From NCBI RefSeq assembly GCF_001434365.1, contig NZ_AZFN01000009.1:26397-83725 (forward strand): DNA of 57,329 bases. The letters run 5' to 3'. The position numbers and the translations under genes are program-made. This document shows, in pieces, positions 35,059 through 43,640 of the stretch; within the stretch, counting starts at the first letter, position 1, and each line of letters begins with the position of its first letter. The notes beneath the pieces were generated by a model. The model was not told the origin of the DNA. It was given only the letters and a program-made list of their open reading frames with translations, and did not search any database. The stretch is from Limosilactobacillus gastricus DSM 16045 (GTDB lineage Bacteria; Bacillota; Bacilli; Lactobacillales; Lactobacillaceae).

Positions 35059-37248
35059 CTAGAAGAGCGACGTCAACTGGTTCCAGGCATTTGAGATCTG
35101 ATCACCAATCCCACTGCTAGAACTTTCATCCGTGGTATCGCTTGTGTCAGTAGTATCAGTGGTGTCAGTTGAATCACTACTACTATTACCAGTTAATTTA
35201 TTCCACCAGCTAGTTGCTTGTTCCCATAGCTTTTGCGTTCCACTGTTGCTGGAAGCCGAATTGGCTCGCGTTGAGGCCGCTTTTACCGTGAAGCTGGTCC
35301 CCTTGGTATATGGTAACAAGCTCGACATTTCTGTCTTGTACAAGGAGTAAATATCACTACTTTCCAAATCACTCAGTTGTTGTTCATCCGTCGTGGAGTC
35401 ATAACCTTCCCAGGTCGCTACTACTAAGTCTGGGGTATAACCTACGATCCATTTATCCCGGTCGTTGTCATTTGATAAGCCCGAGTTTGTCGTCCCGGTT
35501 TTCCCGGCGATGGTATAGTTTGCCGGTTTGGCATTTTTACCCGTCCCCAACTTAAAGACATCGATCATCATGCTTGTCATTTGATTGGCAATCTTGGTAG
35601 AAATGATCCGTTTCTTAGTCAACTTGGTCTTACGAGGAACTTCATTGCCTGAAGCATCCACAATTTTAGTAATGTAATGGGCCGTCGGCAAAGTCCCGCC
35701 TGAAGCAAAGGCTGAATATGCACGTGCTAATTGTTGTGGAGAAACCCCTTTGGTCATCCCACCAAGCGCGAGGGCTAAGTTTTTGTCGCCACTTTCAACC
35801 GGCAAGCCAAAGTCTTGCGCTGATTTATAACCCGCATTCACCCCAATTTTATTTAGGAGCCAAACTGCTGGAGCATTTAAACTCTTATACAAGGCTTCAT
35901 ACATTGGGACACTCCCGCTATATGTTCCATCATAGTTTTTGGGCGTGTACTTGTTGGTCCCATATGATTGTAATTTGTCTTGGACAGTTGAATCATATGA
36001 ATACCCCTTTTCTAAAGCCGGCGCGTAAACCACAATCGGTTTAATCGTTGAACCAGGTTGTCGCCGCATTTGCGTGGAACGGTTATAGCCACGGAAAACA
36101 TGGGTCCCCCGACCTCCGACCACAGCAGTAACCCCACCGGTCTTTGGATTCATAGCAATGGAAGCAGACTGGACAATGGTCCCATCTGAACTAGCTGATG
36201 GGAAATTAGAACTATCATCGTAGGTCGACTGCATCGCGGCTTGTTGATTTTGATCTAGGGTCGTATAAATCTTATAGCCATTATTCATGACTTCACTTTC
36301 AGTCAGGCCATAATCATTAATAGCTTCACTGATCACCACGTCAAAATAGTAGGGATATTTATAAGTATCCTCCGAGGCTTGATAACCATTGGTGACCGTT
36401 AACGAAGTTTTCTTATACTGATTAGCCGCTGATTGACTTAATTTATTATTCTCGACCATCAGTTGTAAAACAACATTTCGCCGTTTTTTAGTAGCGGATG
36501 GATATTTAACCGGATCATAAATCCCTGGTGAGGTCAACATTCCCGCTAAGGTTGCAGCTTGCGGAACCGTTAAATCAGCAGCATCCGTATCGAAATATCG
36601 TTCCGCTGCATCCTGCACCCCCCAGACCCCATTACCAAAATAGGCATTGTTGAGATACATGGTTAAAATCTCTTTTTTACTGTATTGATTCTCTACCTCA
36701 ATTGAAATAAAGATTTCTTTTAGTTTTCGCGAGAAAGTTTGCTGCTGCGTCAAAAAGGCATTCTTGACTAATTGCTGGGTTAAAGTACTTCCCCCACCAG
36801 AAATAGCGCTACTTCCCGTCAACCGATTCCGGACTAACAGAAAGGCCGCTCGGGCGAGCCCTTTAAAAGAAAAGCCATGTTCATGATAGAAGTTACGATC
36901 TTCCGTTGATAAAACCGCATTTTGCACATTTTTAGAAATCTTACTTAAGGGGACATAAGTACCCTTTTGATCATAGAGGCTCCCCGCTGATGATCCATTT
37001 TTATCATAAATTTGGGTATTTGTTTCTAAACGGGCCTTTAAATCTTTCACATTGGCCGTTTTAGCAACAATGGTCAAATAAATACTCATTCCTAAGAAGA
37101 GTGTTAAAAAGACGATTATCAACCAACGAGTCAAGTTAAATCGTCGCCATTGATGGAAAACCACATTCGATCCTTTTTTCCACCAGTTTTTGAGAACTGG
37201 CCCTGGATGTTGTTTAAACCAGGTCAGAAATTGTTTAAAAATTTTCAT
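35059..37248 (-). CDS. Class A penicillin-binding protein (transglycosylase/transpeptidase)
   Basis: 729-aa bifunctional peptidoglycan synthase. A membrane helix (about 42-61) is followed by the GT51 domain ('STEDRNFYHEHGF', 'GGSTLTQQLVKN', 'KKEILTMYLNNAYFGNGV') and the transpeptidase domain with SxxK in 'RQPGSTIKP', SLN ('KSLNAPA') and KTGTTN. The C-terminus is a Ser/Thr/Asp-rich tail. The start MKIFKQF at 37248 has GGAGG 5 bases upstream. It is of the PBP1A/2A type; I cannot fix the exact name. Confidence 0.93.
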   Translation of the reverse strand: MKIFKQFLTWFKQHPGPVLKNWWKKGSNVVFHQWRRFNLTRWLIIVFLTLFLGMSIYLTIVAKTANVKDLKARLETNTQIYDKNGSSAGSLYDQKGTYVPLSKISKNVQNAVLSTEDRNFYHEHGFSFKGLARAAFLLVRNRLTGSSAISGGGSTLTQQLVKNAFLTQQQTFSRKLKEIFISIEVENQYSKKEILTMYLNNAYFGNGVWGVQDAAERYFDTDAADLTVPQAATLAGMLTSPGIYDPVKYPSATKKRRNVVLQLMVENNKLSQSAANQYKKTSLTVTNGYQASEDTYKYPYYFDVVISEAINDYGLTESEVMNNGYKIYTTLDQNQQAAMQSTYDDSSNFPSASSDGTIVQSASIAMNPKTGGVTAVVGGRGTHVFRGYNRSTQMRRQPGSTIKPIVVYAPALEKGYSYDSTVQDKLQSYGTNKYTPKNYDGTYSGSVPMYEALYKSLNAPAVWLLNKIGVNAGYKSAQDFGLPVESGDKNLALALGGMTKGVSPQQLARAYSAFASGGTLPTAHYITKIVDASGNEVPRKTKLTKKRIISTKIANQMTSMMIDVFKLGTGKNAKPANYTIAGKTGTTNSGLSNDNDRDKWIVGYTPDLVVATWEGYDSTTDEQQLSDLESSDIYSLYKTEMSSLLPYTKGTSFTVKAASTRANSASSNSGTQKLWEQATSWWNKLTGNSSSDSTDTTDTTDTSDTTDESSSSGIGDQISNAWNQLTSLF

Positions 37249-37339
37249 GATTTCCTCCGTCATCTGACAATGCGAATATTTTATCATATTGCCCGTTATA
37301 AACGAGTCCGATTTCTCTTTTCCCACGAAAATTTAACGA

Positions 37340-37368
37340 AAAATAAAAAATCGCCGGGTAACCGACGA
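37340..37368 (-). terminator. Intrinsic terminator after tRNA-Gly
   Basis: TCG-CGG / CCG-CGA stem (37351-37368, each arm 7 nt with one bulge) followed by TTTTTTATTTTT on the minus strand, 8 bases beyond the tRNA end. Confidence 0.8.
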
Positions 37369-37375
37369 TCATCAA

Positions 37376-37446
37376 AGCGGGTAACGAGAATCGAACTCGC
37401 GATTCAACCTTGGGAAGGTTGTGTTTTACCACTGAACTATACCCGC
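37376..37446 (-). tRNA. tRNA-Gly, anticodon CCC
   Basis: 71-nt tRNA on the minus strand. Acceptor stem GCGGGTA/TACCCGC, D arm with 'AGTTCAGTGGTA', anticodon stem CAACC/GGTTG with loop TTCCCAA (anticodon CCC), T arm 'GAGTTCGATTCTC', discriminator U, no encoded CCA. It reads GGG codons. It is isolated rather than in a tRNA cluster and has its own terminator. Confidence 0.95.
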
Positions 37447-37493
37447 ATAAAATATAAGTAAAAAGATTACTTATATATCATATCACACTTTAA

Positions 37494-37820
37494 CTATTTG
37501 TCATCACTTTTTTCTGACTTCTTCTTCCGTGATGATTTATTTGCCTTAGCCGCTTTTGCCGCCGCCGCCTTTTCTTCTTCAGCCGCTAACTCTTCATCCT
37601 CTTCGGTCCGTGGAACCGCCTTGATGATTTCTGTTTCACTCTTGCGCAATACGGCCCGGTTATTCAATTCATTAACCCCACTTTGATCAGCCGGTTCAAA
37701 TTCCCGAATAGCAACTAGAACGGAATTATCATAAACCTTTTCAACCTCACCCGTGAAGTCATGTTCAAGTGGGCCAAATTGCTTACACTTAACGTAATCT
37801 CCAATTTTAAAATAAGTCAT
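37494..37820 (-). CDS. DUF2187 family protein with charged C-terminal tail
   Basis: 108 aa: N-terminal small beta domain ('FKIGDYVKCKQFGPLEHDFTGEVEKVYDNSVLV'), KOW-like, typical of DUF2187, then a Glu/Ala- and Lys-rich low-complexity tail (from about residue 74). Function unknown; the KOW-like fold and basic tail hint at nucleic acid or ribosome binding. AGGGG lies 10 bases upstream of the ATG. Confidence 0.82.
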   Translation of the reverse strand: MTYFKIGDYVKCKQFGPLEHDFTGEVEKVYDNSVLVAIREFEPADQSGVNELNNRAVLRKSETEIIKAVPRTEEDEELAAEEEKAAAAKAAKANKSSRKKKSEKSDDK

Positions 37821-37940
37821 GGCTAATTTACCCCTTCATTTTAATCATAAAACCAATTTTACTCATCCTCAGTTATAATTTCAAGTCTGAAGCTATCAGT
37901 GCTAAAATAATAACAACTAAAACTGATAAGGAAAGTGCTC

Positions 37941-38279
37941 ATGAGATTTTACCAATTTATTGCTAATGTCATCATTTTACTCATCTTAGTTTTCACTACT
38001 TACTATGGAACCCATGCCCGTAAGGAAAAACGGGTTACGGACGCGTTAATTATTACTCGCAGCTTATTATTATTACTGATTGCCGAGAAAATTGCTGAAT
38101 TTTTACGGTATCTTCCAGCTTTTGAAACCCTTAAATGTGTTCAATTTATTTTTCTGTTAATCTTATATTTACTCGCCGAAACCACTTATCGACAAAAAAG
38201 GACTGGGTTTGGTAATCCCTTTTTAAACTGGTACCTTTTAATTTTAATGATTTTTGGTTGCTTATGGTTAGCTTTTTAA
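37941..38279 (+). CDS. Small integral membrane protein of unknown function
   Basis: 112 aa with three to four hydrophobic segments and a short basic loop (THARKEKR). AAGGA lies 8 bases before the ATG at 37941. It has its own terminator and is divergent from the DUF2187 gene. I do not recognise the family. Confidence 0.75.
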   Translation: MRFYQFIANVIILLILVFTTYYGTHARKEKRVTDALIITRSLLLLLIAEKIAEFLRYLPAFETLKCVQFIFLLILYLLAETTYRQKRTGFGNPFLNWYLLILMIFGCLWLAF

Positions 38280-38285
38280 ACACTC

Positions 38286-38325
38286 AAAAACCCCTGAAGC
38301 CCATGTCTTCAAGGGTTTCTTTAGT
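38286..38325. terminator. Bidirectional terminator between the small membrane protein and the ABC exporter
   Basis: AAACCCCTGAAG (38288-38299) pairs with CTTCAAGGGTTT (38307-38318), one mismatch, with A- and T-rich flanks between convergent genes. Confidence 0.8.
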
Positions 38326-38333
38326 TATTTTAC

Positions 38334-40319
38334 TTAATCAGCTGCTAAAGCATCAATTGGGTTTAATGCCGCGGCATGGCGAGCTGGTAACCAAGCTGCC
38401 AATAATGAAATAATAATGGCAATGATAAAGACTAAAATAACGTGGTTAAAGCCAATTTGAATGAAATCATACTTCGCAATGTTGGCCAATAAGGCATTCG
38501 CGCCCACTTCCGCCAGAAAGGCAACAATTGTTGCAATTACGGCTGAGAAGATTCCGATGATTAAGGATTCAGCAATGAACATCCGTCGAATATCGCGCTT
38601 ACTTTCACCTAAAGCCCGTAGAATCCCAATTTCCTTGGTCCGATCAGCTACCGACATGTACATCGTAACAATGATCATCAATGCCGAAACTAATAATGAA
38701 ATTGCTGCGATTCCAGCTAAAATATTGGTGATCAGATCAATATAAGTTTGAATAGTCGAGATCATGCTTGAAACTGATGTGGCGGTAAAGACCCTTTCAC
38801 CATTGGTTTTAATCCGATTAATCTCTTTTACCACAGTCTTCGACGAATTCATCGAATCAGCCTTAACCGCCAAGGCAGTAGCGGCTGGTTTCACGCCAGC
38901 ATTCCGCATTGCTTGTGTCAAGGTCGTGGCATTTACATAGCTTGCCGAGTTTTGGCTGCTAGAAATCCCTGAGACTTTGGCTTTGAAGCTAACTGTGACC
39001 GTATTACCTGACTGATCCTGAGCTTGATAGGATAAAGTAACGGTTTTTCCAATTAAACTCTTCGCCTTGGATTTCGTTAAATTCTTGGCCACTGAAGACT
39101 TATCTAAGACTACTTCACCCACCCCTGGTTTGGAGCCGTTTTTAATTGTGCCATTGGAGTTGGAAGAAGTCCAACTACTTAATGACTGAGCCGTCGCTTG
39201 TTTTCCCTTATAGGCTACCGTGACCGACGTTGCTGAGTAGAGTTTTTGAACTGACGACACATGAGCTAACTTCTTAATCTTATTGATATCAGAAGTTTTG
39301 AAATTCGTCTTACTGGTTCCAGCAGCCATCTGCGCATAGGCTTGTTGTTGAGAAGCACCAGTCCCACCAGATGAGCTACTTCCTTTTTGATATTGAGTAA
39401 CGACTACCGCTTTCGGGTTAACTAAGTCCGTGACTTGCTTATTCACATATCCATTGACCCCAGTTCCTAAACCGCTAAAGAGCATCACGGCAAATAGGCC
39501 AATGGCCGTCCCGATTACGATTAGTAAATTCCGCCCAAAGTGGAACTTAAAGTGCTTATAAGCCGTTCGCATTGACACAGCAAAAGACAATTCTTTAGAG
39601 GTCAAGCGATGATTAGCATCATCAACCGGATAGGCCGGTCGAATCCGCTCATCACCATCGATTTGCCCTTCTGCCAAATGAACAATTCGCGTTCCAGCAT
39701 CTGCCACGTGTTGGGAGTGAGTCACCGCAATGACCAATCGACCTTCGGCAGCAATTTCATCTAAGATTTTTAATACATCTTCGGTATTTTCGGCATCCAA
39801 TGCCCCCGTCGGTTCGTCGGCAATGATCACCTTGGGGTCACTAGATAAAGCCCGGGCAATTGCGACCCGTTGTTTTTGTCCTCCCGATAGTTGATTGGGA
39901 TACTTCTTGGCATGTTCAGCTAAGCCCACGCGCTCCAACAAATCTAAAGCCCGTTGTTCCCGCTCTTGATTGGACAAAGTAGTCATATCCAAGGACAGTT
40001 TGACATTTTCTAAAACTGTTAAGTGATTAATCAAGTTATAGGCTTGATAAATATAACCAATTTCATCCCGGCGATATTCATCCATCCGCTTCTCTTGGCT
40101 ATGGTCTAAGGCCTTCCCATTAACAATGACTTGGCCCTCAAATTCTCGGTCCAAGCCCCCGATAATGTTCATTAAGGTGGATTTCCCACCACCAGATTCA
40201 CCTAGAATTGAAACAAATTCACCAAGTTCGAATTCTAGATTAATTCCTTTTAAAACGGGGAATTCTTCTTTCCCGAGATAGTATGACTTTCGAATATCTT
40301 TTAATTCTAAATATGCCAT
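38334..40319 (-). CDS. ABC exporter with fused ATPase and permease domains (MacB/FtsX type)
   Basis: 661 aa. ATPase domain 1-230 (Walker A GESGGGKS at 40-47, LSGGQKQR about 143-150, Walker B '[12 protein letters not shown]'), then a transmembrane helix near 270-290, a large extracytoplasmic Ser/Gly-rich domain, and three C-terminal helices with the FtsX pattern ('[29 protein letters not shown]'). Such proteins move peptides, antibiotics or lipoproteins. GGAGG lies 7 bases before the ATG at 40319. It is divergent from a TetR gene with an operator-like repeat between them, suggesting TetR control. Confidence 0.88.
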   Translation of the reverse strand: MAYLELKDIRKSYYLGKEEFPVLKGINLEFELGEFVSILGESGGGKSTLMNIIGGLDREFEGQVIVNGKALDHSQEKRMDEYRRDEIGYIYQAYNLINHLTVLENVKLSLDMTTLSNQEREQRALDLLERVGLAEHAKKYPNQLSGGQKQRVAIARALSSDPKVIIADEPTGALDAENTEDVLKILDEIAAEGRLVIAVTHSQHVADAGTRIVHLAEGQIDGDERIRPAYPVDDANHRLTSKELSFAVSMRTAYKHFKFHFGRNLLIVIGTAIGLFAVMLFSGLGTGVNGYVNKQVTDLVNPKAVVVTQYQKGSSSSGGTGASQQQAYAQMAAGTSKTNFKTSDINKIKKLAHVSSVQKLYSATSVTVAYKGKQATAQSLSSWTSSNSNGTIKNGSKPGVGEVVLDKSSVAKNLTKSKAKSLIGKTVTLSYQAQDQSGNTVTVSFKAKVSGISSSQNSASYVNATTLTQAMRNAGVKPAATALAVKADSMNSSKTVVKEINRIKTNGERVFTATSVSSMISTIQTYIDLITNILAGIAAISLLVSALMIIVTMYMSVADRTKEIGILRALGESKRDIRRMFIAESLIIGIFSAVIATIVAFLAEVGANALLANIAKYDFIQIGFNHVILVFIIAIIISLLAAWLPARHAAALNPIDALAAD

Positions 40320-40351
40320 AAATAATCCTCCATATATTTCTATACTTGCTA

Positions 40352-40379
40352 ATTTTACCGAAACCCATTCATTTGTCAA
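40352..40379 (-). promoter_or_regulatory. Promoter of the ABC exporter gene
   Basis: -35 TTGACA (40379-40374), 16-bp spacer, -10 TAAAAT (40357-40352). The TetR-type inverted repeat begins 3 bases upstream of the -35. Confidence 0.65.
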
Positions 40380-40381
40380 TT

Positions 40382-40412
40382 AAGTTTAACATTTTTTGAC
40401 GATGTTAAACTT
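40382..40412. promoter_or_regulatory. Inverted repeat between tetR and the ABC exporter (candidate TetR operator)
   Basis: AAGTTTAACAT (40382-40392) and ATGTTAAACTT (40402-40412) form an 11+9+11 perfect inverted repeat. It covers the -35 and spacer of the tetR promoter and abuts the exporter promoter, where a repressor would block both genes. Confidence 0.7.
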
Positions 40413-40423
40413 TTTGCTATAAT
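40396..40423 (+). promoter_or_regulatory. Promoter of the TetR-family regulator gene
   Basis: -35 TTGACG (40396-40401), 16-bp spacer, consensus -10 TATAAT (40418-40423). Confidence 0.75.
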
Positions 40424-40452
40424 GGAGGCATCATCTTACACAGGAGGTTCTT

Positions 40453-41046
40453 ATGAAACGTGCAGAAAAAAAAGCCCGTAATCGTCAGCTGATTTTAACT
40501 ACGACTACGGAGATGATTTATCAAGTTGGCGTCGCCAAGACTAATCTTCGGCAAATTAGTAAATTATCTGGTCTTTCAGTCGTAACGATTTATAAGTACT
40601 TCACTGATAAAACCGACTTAATAAATGCCACCATTAGCCAAATGATTGAGGAGCGTTTTGAGCAAGCCGAGTCCCTGATTAAGACCCAAGACTTACCTTT
40701 TATTGAACGGATTGAAAAAATCCCAGGTCCTGATAAATTAAATCAAGAGCTGCCTGAAGAAATCGTCCAAGAATTGATTAAGACGATTGCTGATTCGCCC
40801 CTTTTATTAAGAACTCTGCAAGAACGGATCAAAAATTTCTTCCAAATTATTATTATTGAGGGGCGGAAATCAAACTATATTCAAACAACTGCTAGCGATC
40901 AAGCCATTATAGATTTATTCACCCTATTAATTTTCCGCGATAATACTGGTAAAGCCCAACCTGATCCCCAACGGGCCGCTGATATTATTCAAATTATTTT
41001 ATATGGTTTAACTAATCCTGGTCAGCAATTAACCTTCCATCACTAA
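40453..41046 (+). CDS. TetR family transcriptional regulator
   Basis: 197 aa: N-terminal TetR helix-turn-helix ('ILTTTTEMIYQVGVAKTNLRQISKLSGLSVVTIYKYFTDKTDLI'), then a divergent ligand-binding domain. AGGAGG lies 5 bases before the ATG. Divergent from the MacB-like exporter with a shared operator-like repeat, so most likely an autoregulated repressor of the exporter. Ligand unknown. Confidence 0.85.
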   Translation: MKRAEKKARNRQLILTTTTEMIYQVGVAKTNLRQISKLSGLSVVTIYKYFTDKTDLINATISQMIEERFEQAESLIKTQDLPFIERIEKIPGPDKLNQELPEEIVQELIKTIADSPLLLRTLQERIKNFFQIIIIEGRKSNYIQTTASDQAIIDLFTLLIFRDNTGKAQPDPQRAADIIQIILYGLTNPGQQLTFHH

Positions 41047-41082
41047 AAAATGAGGCTGGAGACATTATCCAGCCTCATTACT
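41046..41082. terminator. Terminator after the TetR gene
   Basis: Stem AAATGAGGCTGGA / TCCAGCCTCATT (41048-41060 and 41068-41079) with A-run and T-rich flanks; it overlaps the last codons of the convergent CPBP gene. Confidence 0.8.
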
Positions 41083-41791
41083 TAATTAGAATAGGAATGA
41101 TCAGCTCAAGCATGGCAATTAAATTATTAAGAAAGTGCAAGCCAATCGAAATCTTCAATTGGCCAGTAGCCCGATAAACAAAGGCCAGGACTCCCCCCAT
41201 AAAGAAATAAATTAAATAACTGACAATCGTGGTACTACTATGTTCAAGCGTAAAAATCAGTCCTGATAACAAGATTGGTGGCCAAAAAGAACTAGCCTTA
41301 AAGAAAAAGTTCATCAATACCCCACGAAAGATCAATTCCTCCGCCAAGGGGCTTAAAAAGATTCCTGAAAGCGCCGTGATAACTAGTAAGACTGGGCTCG
41401 ATTGGGCTAAAGACTGAATGGTATCATTATTGGATGTCGTCGCCTGATGATATAAGAGCTGGTTTAAAGTCGACAGGGCTCCAACACCGGACAACAAAAC
41501 CAGATAACTAATTAGGATCCACCCAATTTGACTGCCCCAATTTTTCGTTTGGACTGGCCACCGACGATATCTTTTAAACAGCTGATAGGCCCACAGAATA
41601 ATGACAAAAAACAAAATTGTATAGGACATGACGCCAAAAGTCACGATCCAGGGCATCCAGTGATAATTGAGATTGCGTAATCCCGATCCGATCATTAGTT
41701 CAATCACTGGTGGTAACTGGATCACTAAAGCCAGGGCTACCATGATCAAAATTCGTTGACTTAAACTTAACTGTTTGTTGCTACTATTCAT
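41078..41791 (-). CDS. CPBP family intramembrane metalloprotease
   Basis: 237-aa membrane protein with about seven helices and CPBP (Abi/CAAX) motifs: EELIFRG (Glu151, Glu152, Arg156), His184 in 'TLEHSS' and 'LHFLNN' near the C-terminus. In lactobacilli relatives are often linked to bacteriocin immunity or envelope stress. It overlaps the upstream gene by 4 bases (ATGA). Confidence 0.87.
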   Translation of the reverse strand: MNSSNKQLSLSQRILIMVALALVIQLPPVIELMIGSGLRNLNYHWMPWIVTFGVMSYTILFFVIILWAYQLFKRYRRWPVQTKNWGSQIGWILISYLVLLSGVGALSTLNQLLYHQATTSNNDTIQSLAQSSPVLLVITALSGIFLSPLAEELIFRGVLMNFFFKASSFWPPILLSGLIFTLEHSSTTIVSYLIYFFMGGVLAFVYRATGQLKISIGLHFLNNLIAMLELIIPILIK

Positions 41792-42393
41792 GAGCCACTC
41801 CCTTCATGAAAAACTTCTTCAAAGATGGCCTTGGTTTGAGCTGCTTGATAGCCATGTACCCGGAGATAATCAACTTTAGCAATTAAAATTTCATATTCCC
41901 ATAAGGAAGATAAATCATGAGAATTGTAGTAATGCAAGGTCAAATTAATGGCTGACAAATCAGTCAGATAGCCTTGAAAATCATCACTGCCCTTATATTG
42001 GTCAGTCCCCAAAACTACAGCTTGGTGTTGCTGATAGGACTCCTCTAATAAGGTTCTCAAAATATTTACCTGCTTAAAGGTATGCTGACGCAGATATTCC
42101 TGCAAATGCCAAATATCAAAGTAACCATGATTTTGGGCCACCTTTGCTTTCGTCGAAACCGTTAATAAATAATCGGTTTGTTCGCGCACTTGATGAATGC
42201 TGGTTAAGCGGATCGCCGTTAAACCATTAATCTTTCCATCCCAATCAAGCCCTAACAATAGAACAAATAATTCGTCGATAGCGACAACAAACCCAACATC
42301 AAACATATCATCATCATTAAAGTTATAGACTTCAACGAGCGTCCCTTGTTGTTGATTAATTACTAATGTTTGCCGTATTGCTGATAAATCCAT
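41788..42393 (-). CDS. Hypothetical protein co-transcribed with the CPBP protease
   Basis: 201-aa soluble protein, no signal or membrane segment. The N-terminal ~60 residues ('GTLVEVYNFNDDDMFDVGFVVAIDELFVLLLGLDWDG') look like a small beta barrel, followed by a helical part. No recognised family. The start MDLSAIRQ at 42393 has AAGGAG 6 bases upstream. Coupled to the CPBP gene by an ATGA overlap. Confidence 0.78.
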   Translation of the reverse strand: MDLSAIRQTLVINQQQGTLVEVYNFNDDDMFDVGFVVAIDELFVLLLGLDWDGKINGLTAIRLTSIHQVREQTDYLLTVSTKAKVAQNHGYFDIWHLQEYLRQHTFKQVNILRTLLEESYQQHQAVVLGTDQYKGSDDFQGYLTDLSAINLTLHYYNSHDLSSLWEYEILIAKVDYLRVHGYQAAQTKAIFEEVFHEGSGS

Positions 42394-42454
42394 CCTGATC
42401 TCCTTCATATGATTGTTACCATCTTACCTGAAGATGATCAGTTTGACTAGTCGT

Positions 42455-43555
42455 CTAAAACCAGAAGCGGCGAATGAGGCCAATCACACCCACTGATCCC
42501 ATTCCACCCAGCATTGGCCATTGCCAGTTCCAAGAAGTCTTTGAGAGGGATGAACTGACTTTTTTATGATCATCAGTCGTTATCGTGGCTGGATAACGAT
42601 TGGTACTTGATGATTGTTGATCGTGATCGTATTTATCTAGATGGTATGAACGGATCAATTGATCTAATTTTTGATGATAATGCGGATCGGTTGCATATAC
42701 TCCAGTCAAGGATTTGATCGCAGACTGATAGTTTTTACTATGCGAGCGATGAACATTTTGGTAAATAGGCTGGTCCATCACCATGGCGTAGTCAATTAGG
42801 GCCGCTTCCACATTGGGATAATGTTTAAATTGCCCATTAATAACTTGATTAGCTCCGTCAAGATGCTCATTAGTCGGCATCATCACTGAATTCCCCTGAA
42901 AGTCACCTTTCACCCCAAATAAATTATGGCTTTGGCGCGCTAATTTACTTTGATCCCAATTACTTTCTAAAATTGCTTGCGCCATCATAATCGATGGATA
43001 TAAATCATATCGTTTCCCAATCGGGATTGCATCTCGAGCTAATGTTTTTATGAATTCTGCTTGCTCATGACTAAGCGGTGCTTTTAATCGTGGATAAACT
43101 TCTGCATCATCACTCTCTTGCACTTCTGAAGAACTACTAGTAGTCGCTTCTTCAATTGGGTTAAGATCATTCGCTGATTGAATTGGTAGGGGTGGAGTAG
43201 TTTCAATCACCTGAGCTTTTGATTCAACTTGAGTAGGTTCAGTTTGGGACGGTTGAATGTCATTGAGGGTCGGTGACTTAACTTGCGGATGCTCTTTTTG
43301 CCAGTCTTTAGCTAATTGGCGTCCTCGTTCATACCATCGATGAGCCGTTTCATCATGATAATCTCGTTTGCGATCATGTAAATAATCATCAATTCCCTCG
43401 TAAAACCAAGTTAATTGATCCTGCTGGTGAGTGCTGCTCGATTGATCGCTAAATGATATTGATGAAGCAGGTACATTCTTACTGGCATTAACCGGTTTAG
43501 CATTCAGGCTGCCAACAAGTATTCCCATCATCATTAATCCATAAAATTGTTTCAT
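42455..43555 (-). CDS. GH73-type glucosaminidase (peptidoglycan hydrolase) with C-terminal membrane segment
   Basis: 366 aa. N-terminal signal (1-20), a Ser/Thr/Pro-rich linker (to about 160), then a GH73 domain (162-310) with catalytic Glu197 in 'MMAQAILESNWDQS' and 'LFGVKGDFQG'. The C-terminus ends 'PMLGGMGSVGVIGLIRRFWF', which looks like a sorting signal (hydrophobic run plus basic tail) but has no LPXTG motif, so it may be a plain membrane anchor. AGGAGG lies 8 bases before the ATG. Confidence 0.88.
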   Translation of the reverse strand: MKQFYGLMMMGILVGSLNAKPVNASKNVPASSISFSDQSSSTHQQDQLTWFYEGIDDYLHDRKRDYHDETAHRWYERGRQLAKDWQKEHPQVKSPTLNDIQPSQTEPTQVESKAQVIETTPPLPIQSANDLNPIEEATTSSSSEVQESDDAEVYPRLKAPLSHEQAEFIKTLARDAIPIGKRYDLYPSIMMAQAILESNWDQSKLARQSHNLFGVKGDFQGNSVMMPTNEHLDGANQVINGQFKHYPNVEAALIDYAMVMDQPIYQNVHRSHSKNYQSAIKSLTGVYATDPHYHQKLDQLIRSYHLDKYDHDQQSSSTNRYPATITTDDHKKVSSSLSKTSWNWQWPMLGGMGSVGVIGLIRRFWF

Positions 43556-43597
43556 TTGATCTTCCTCCTAGGAAAATATACGAAAAATTTTATAGAA

Positions 43598-43636
43598 AAA
43601 GAAAAATGACTCTTGGAATTTTCCAAAAGTCATTTT
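43598..43636 (-). terminator. Intrinsic terminator after the L,D-transpeptidase gene
   Basis: AAAATGACT-TTGGAA / TTCCAA-AGTCATTTT stem (about 43603-43635) followed on the minus strand by TTTTTCTTTTTC. Confidence 0.85.
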
Positions 43637-43640
43637 GAAG

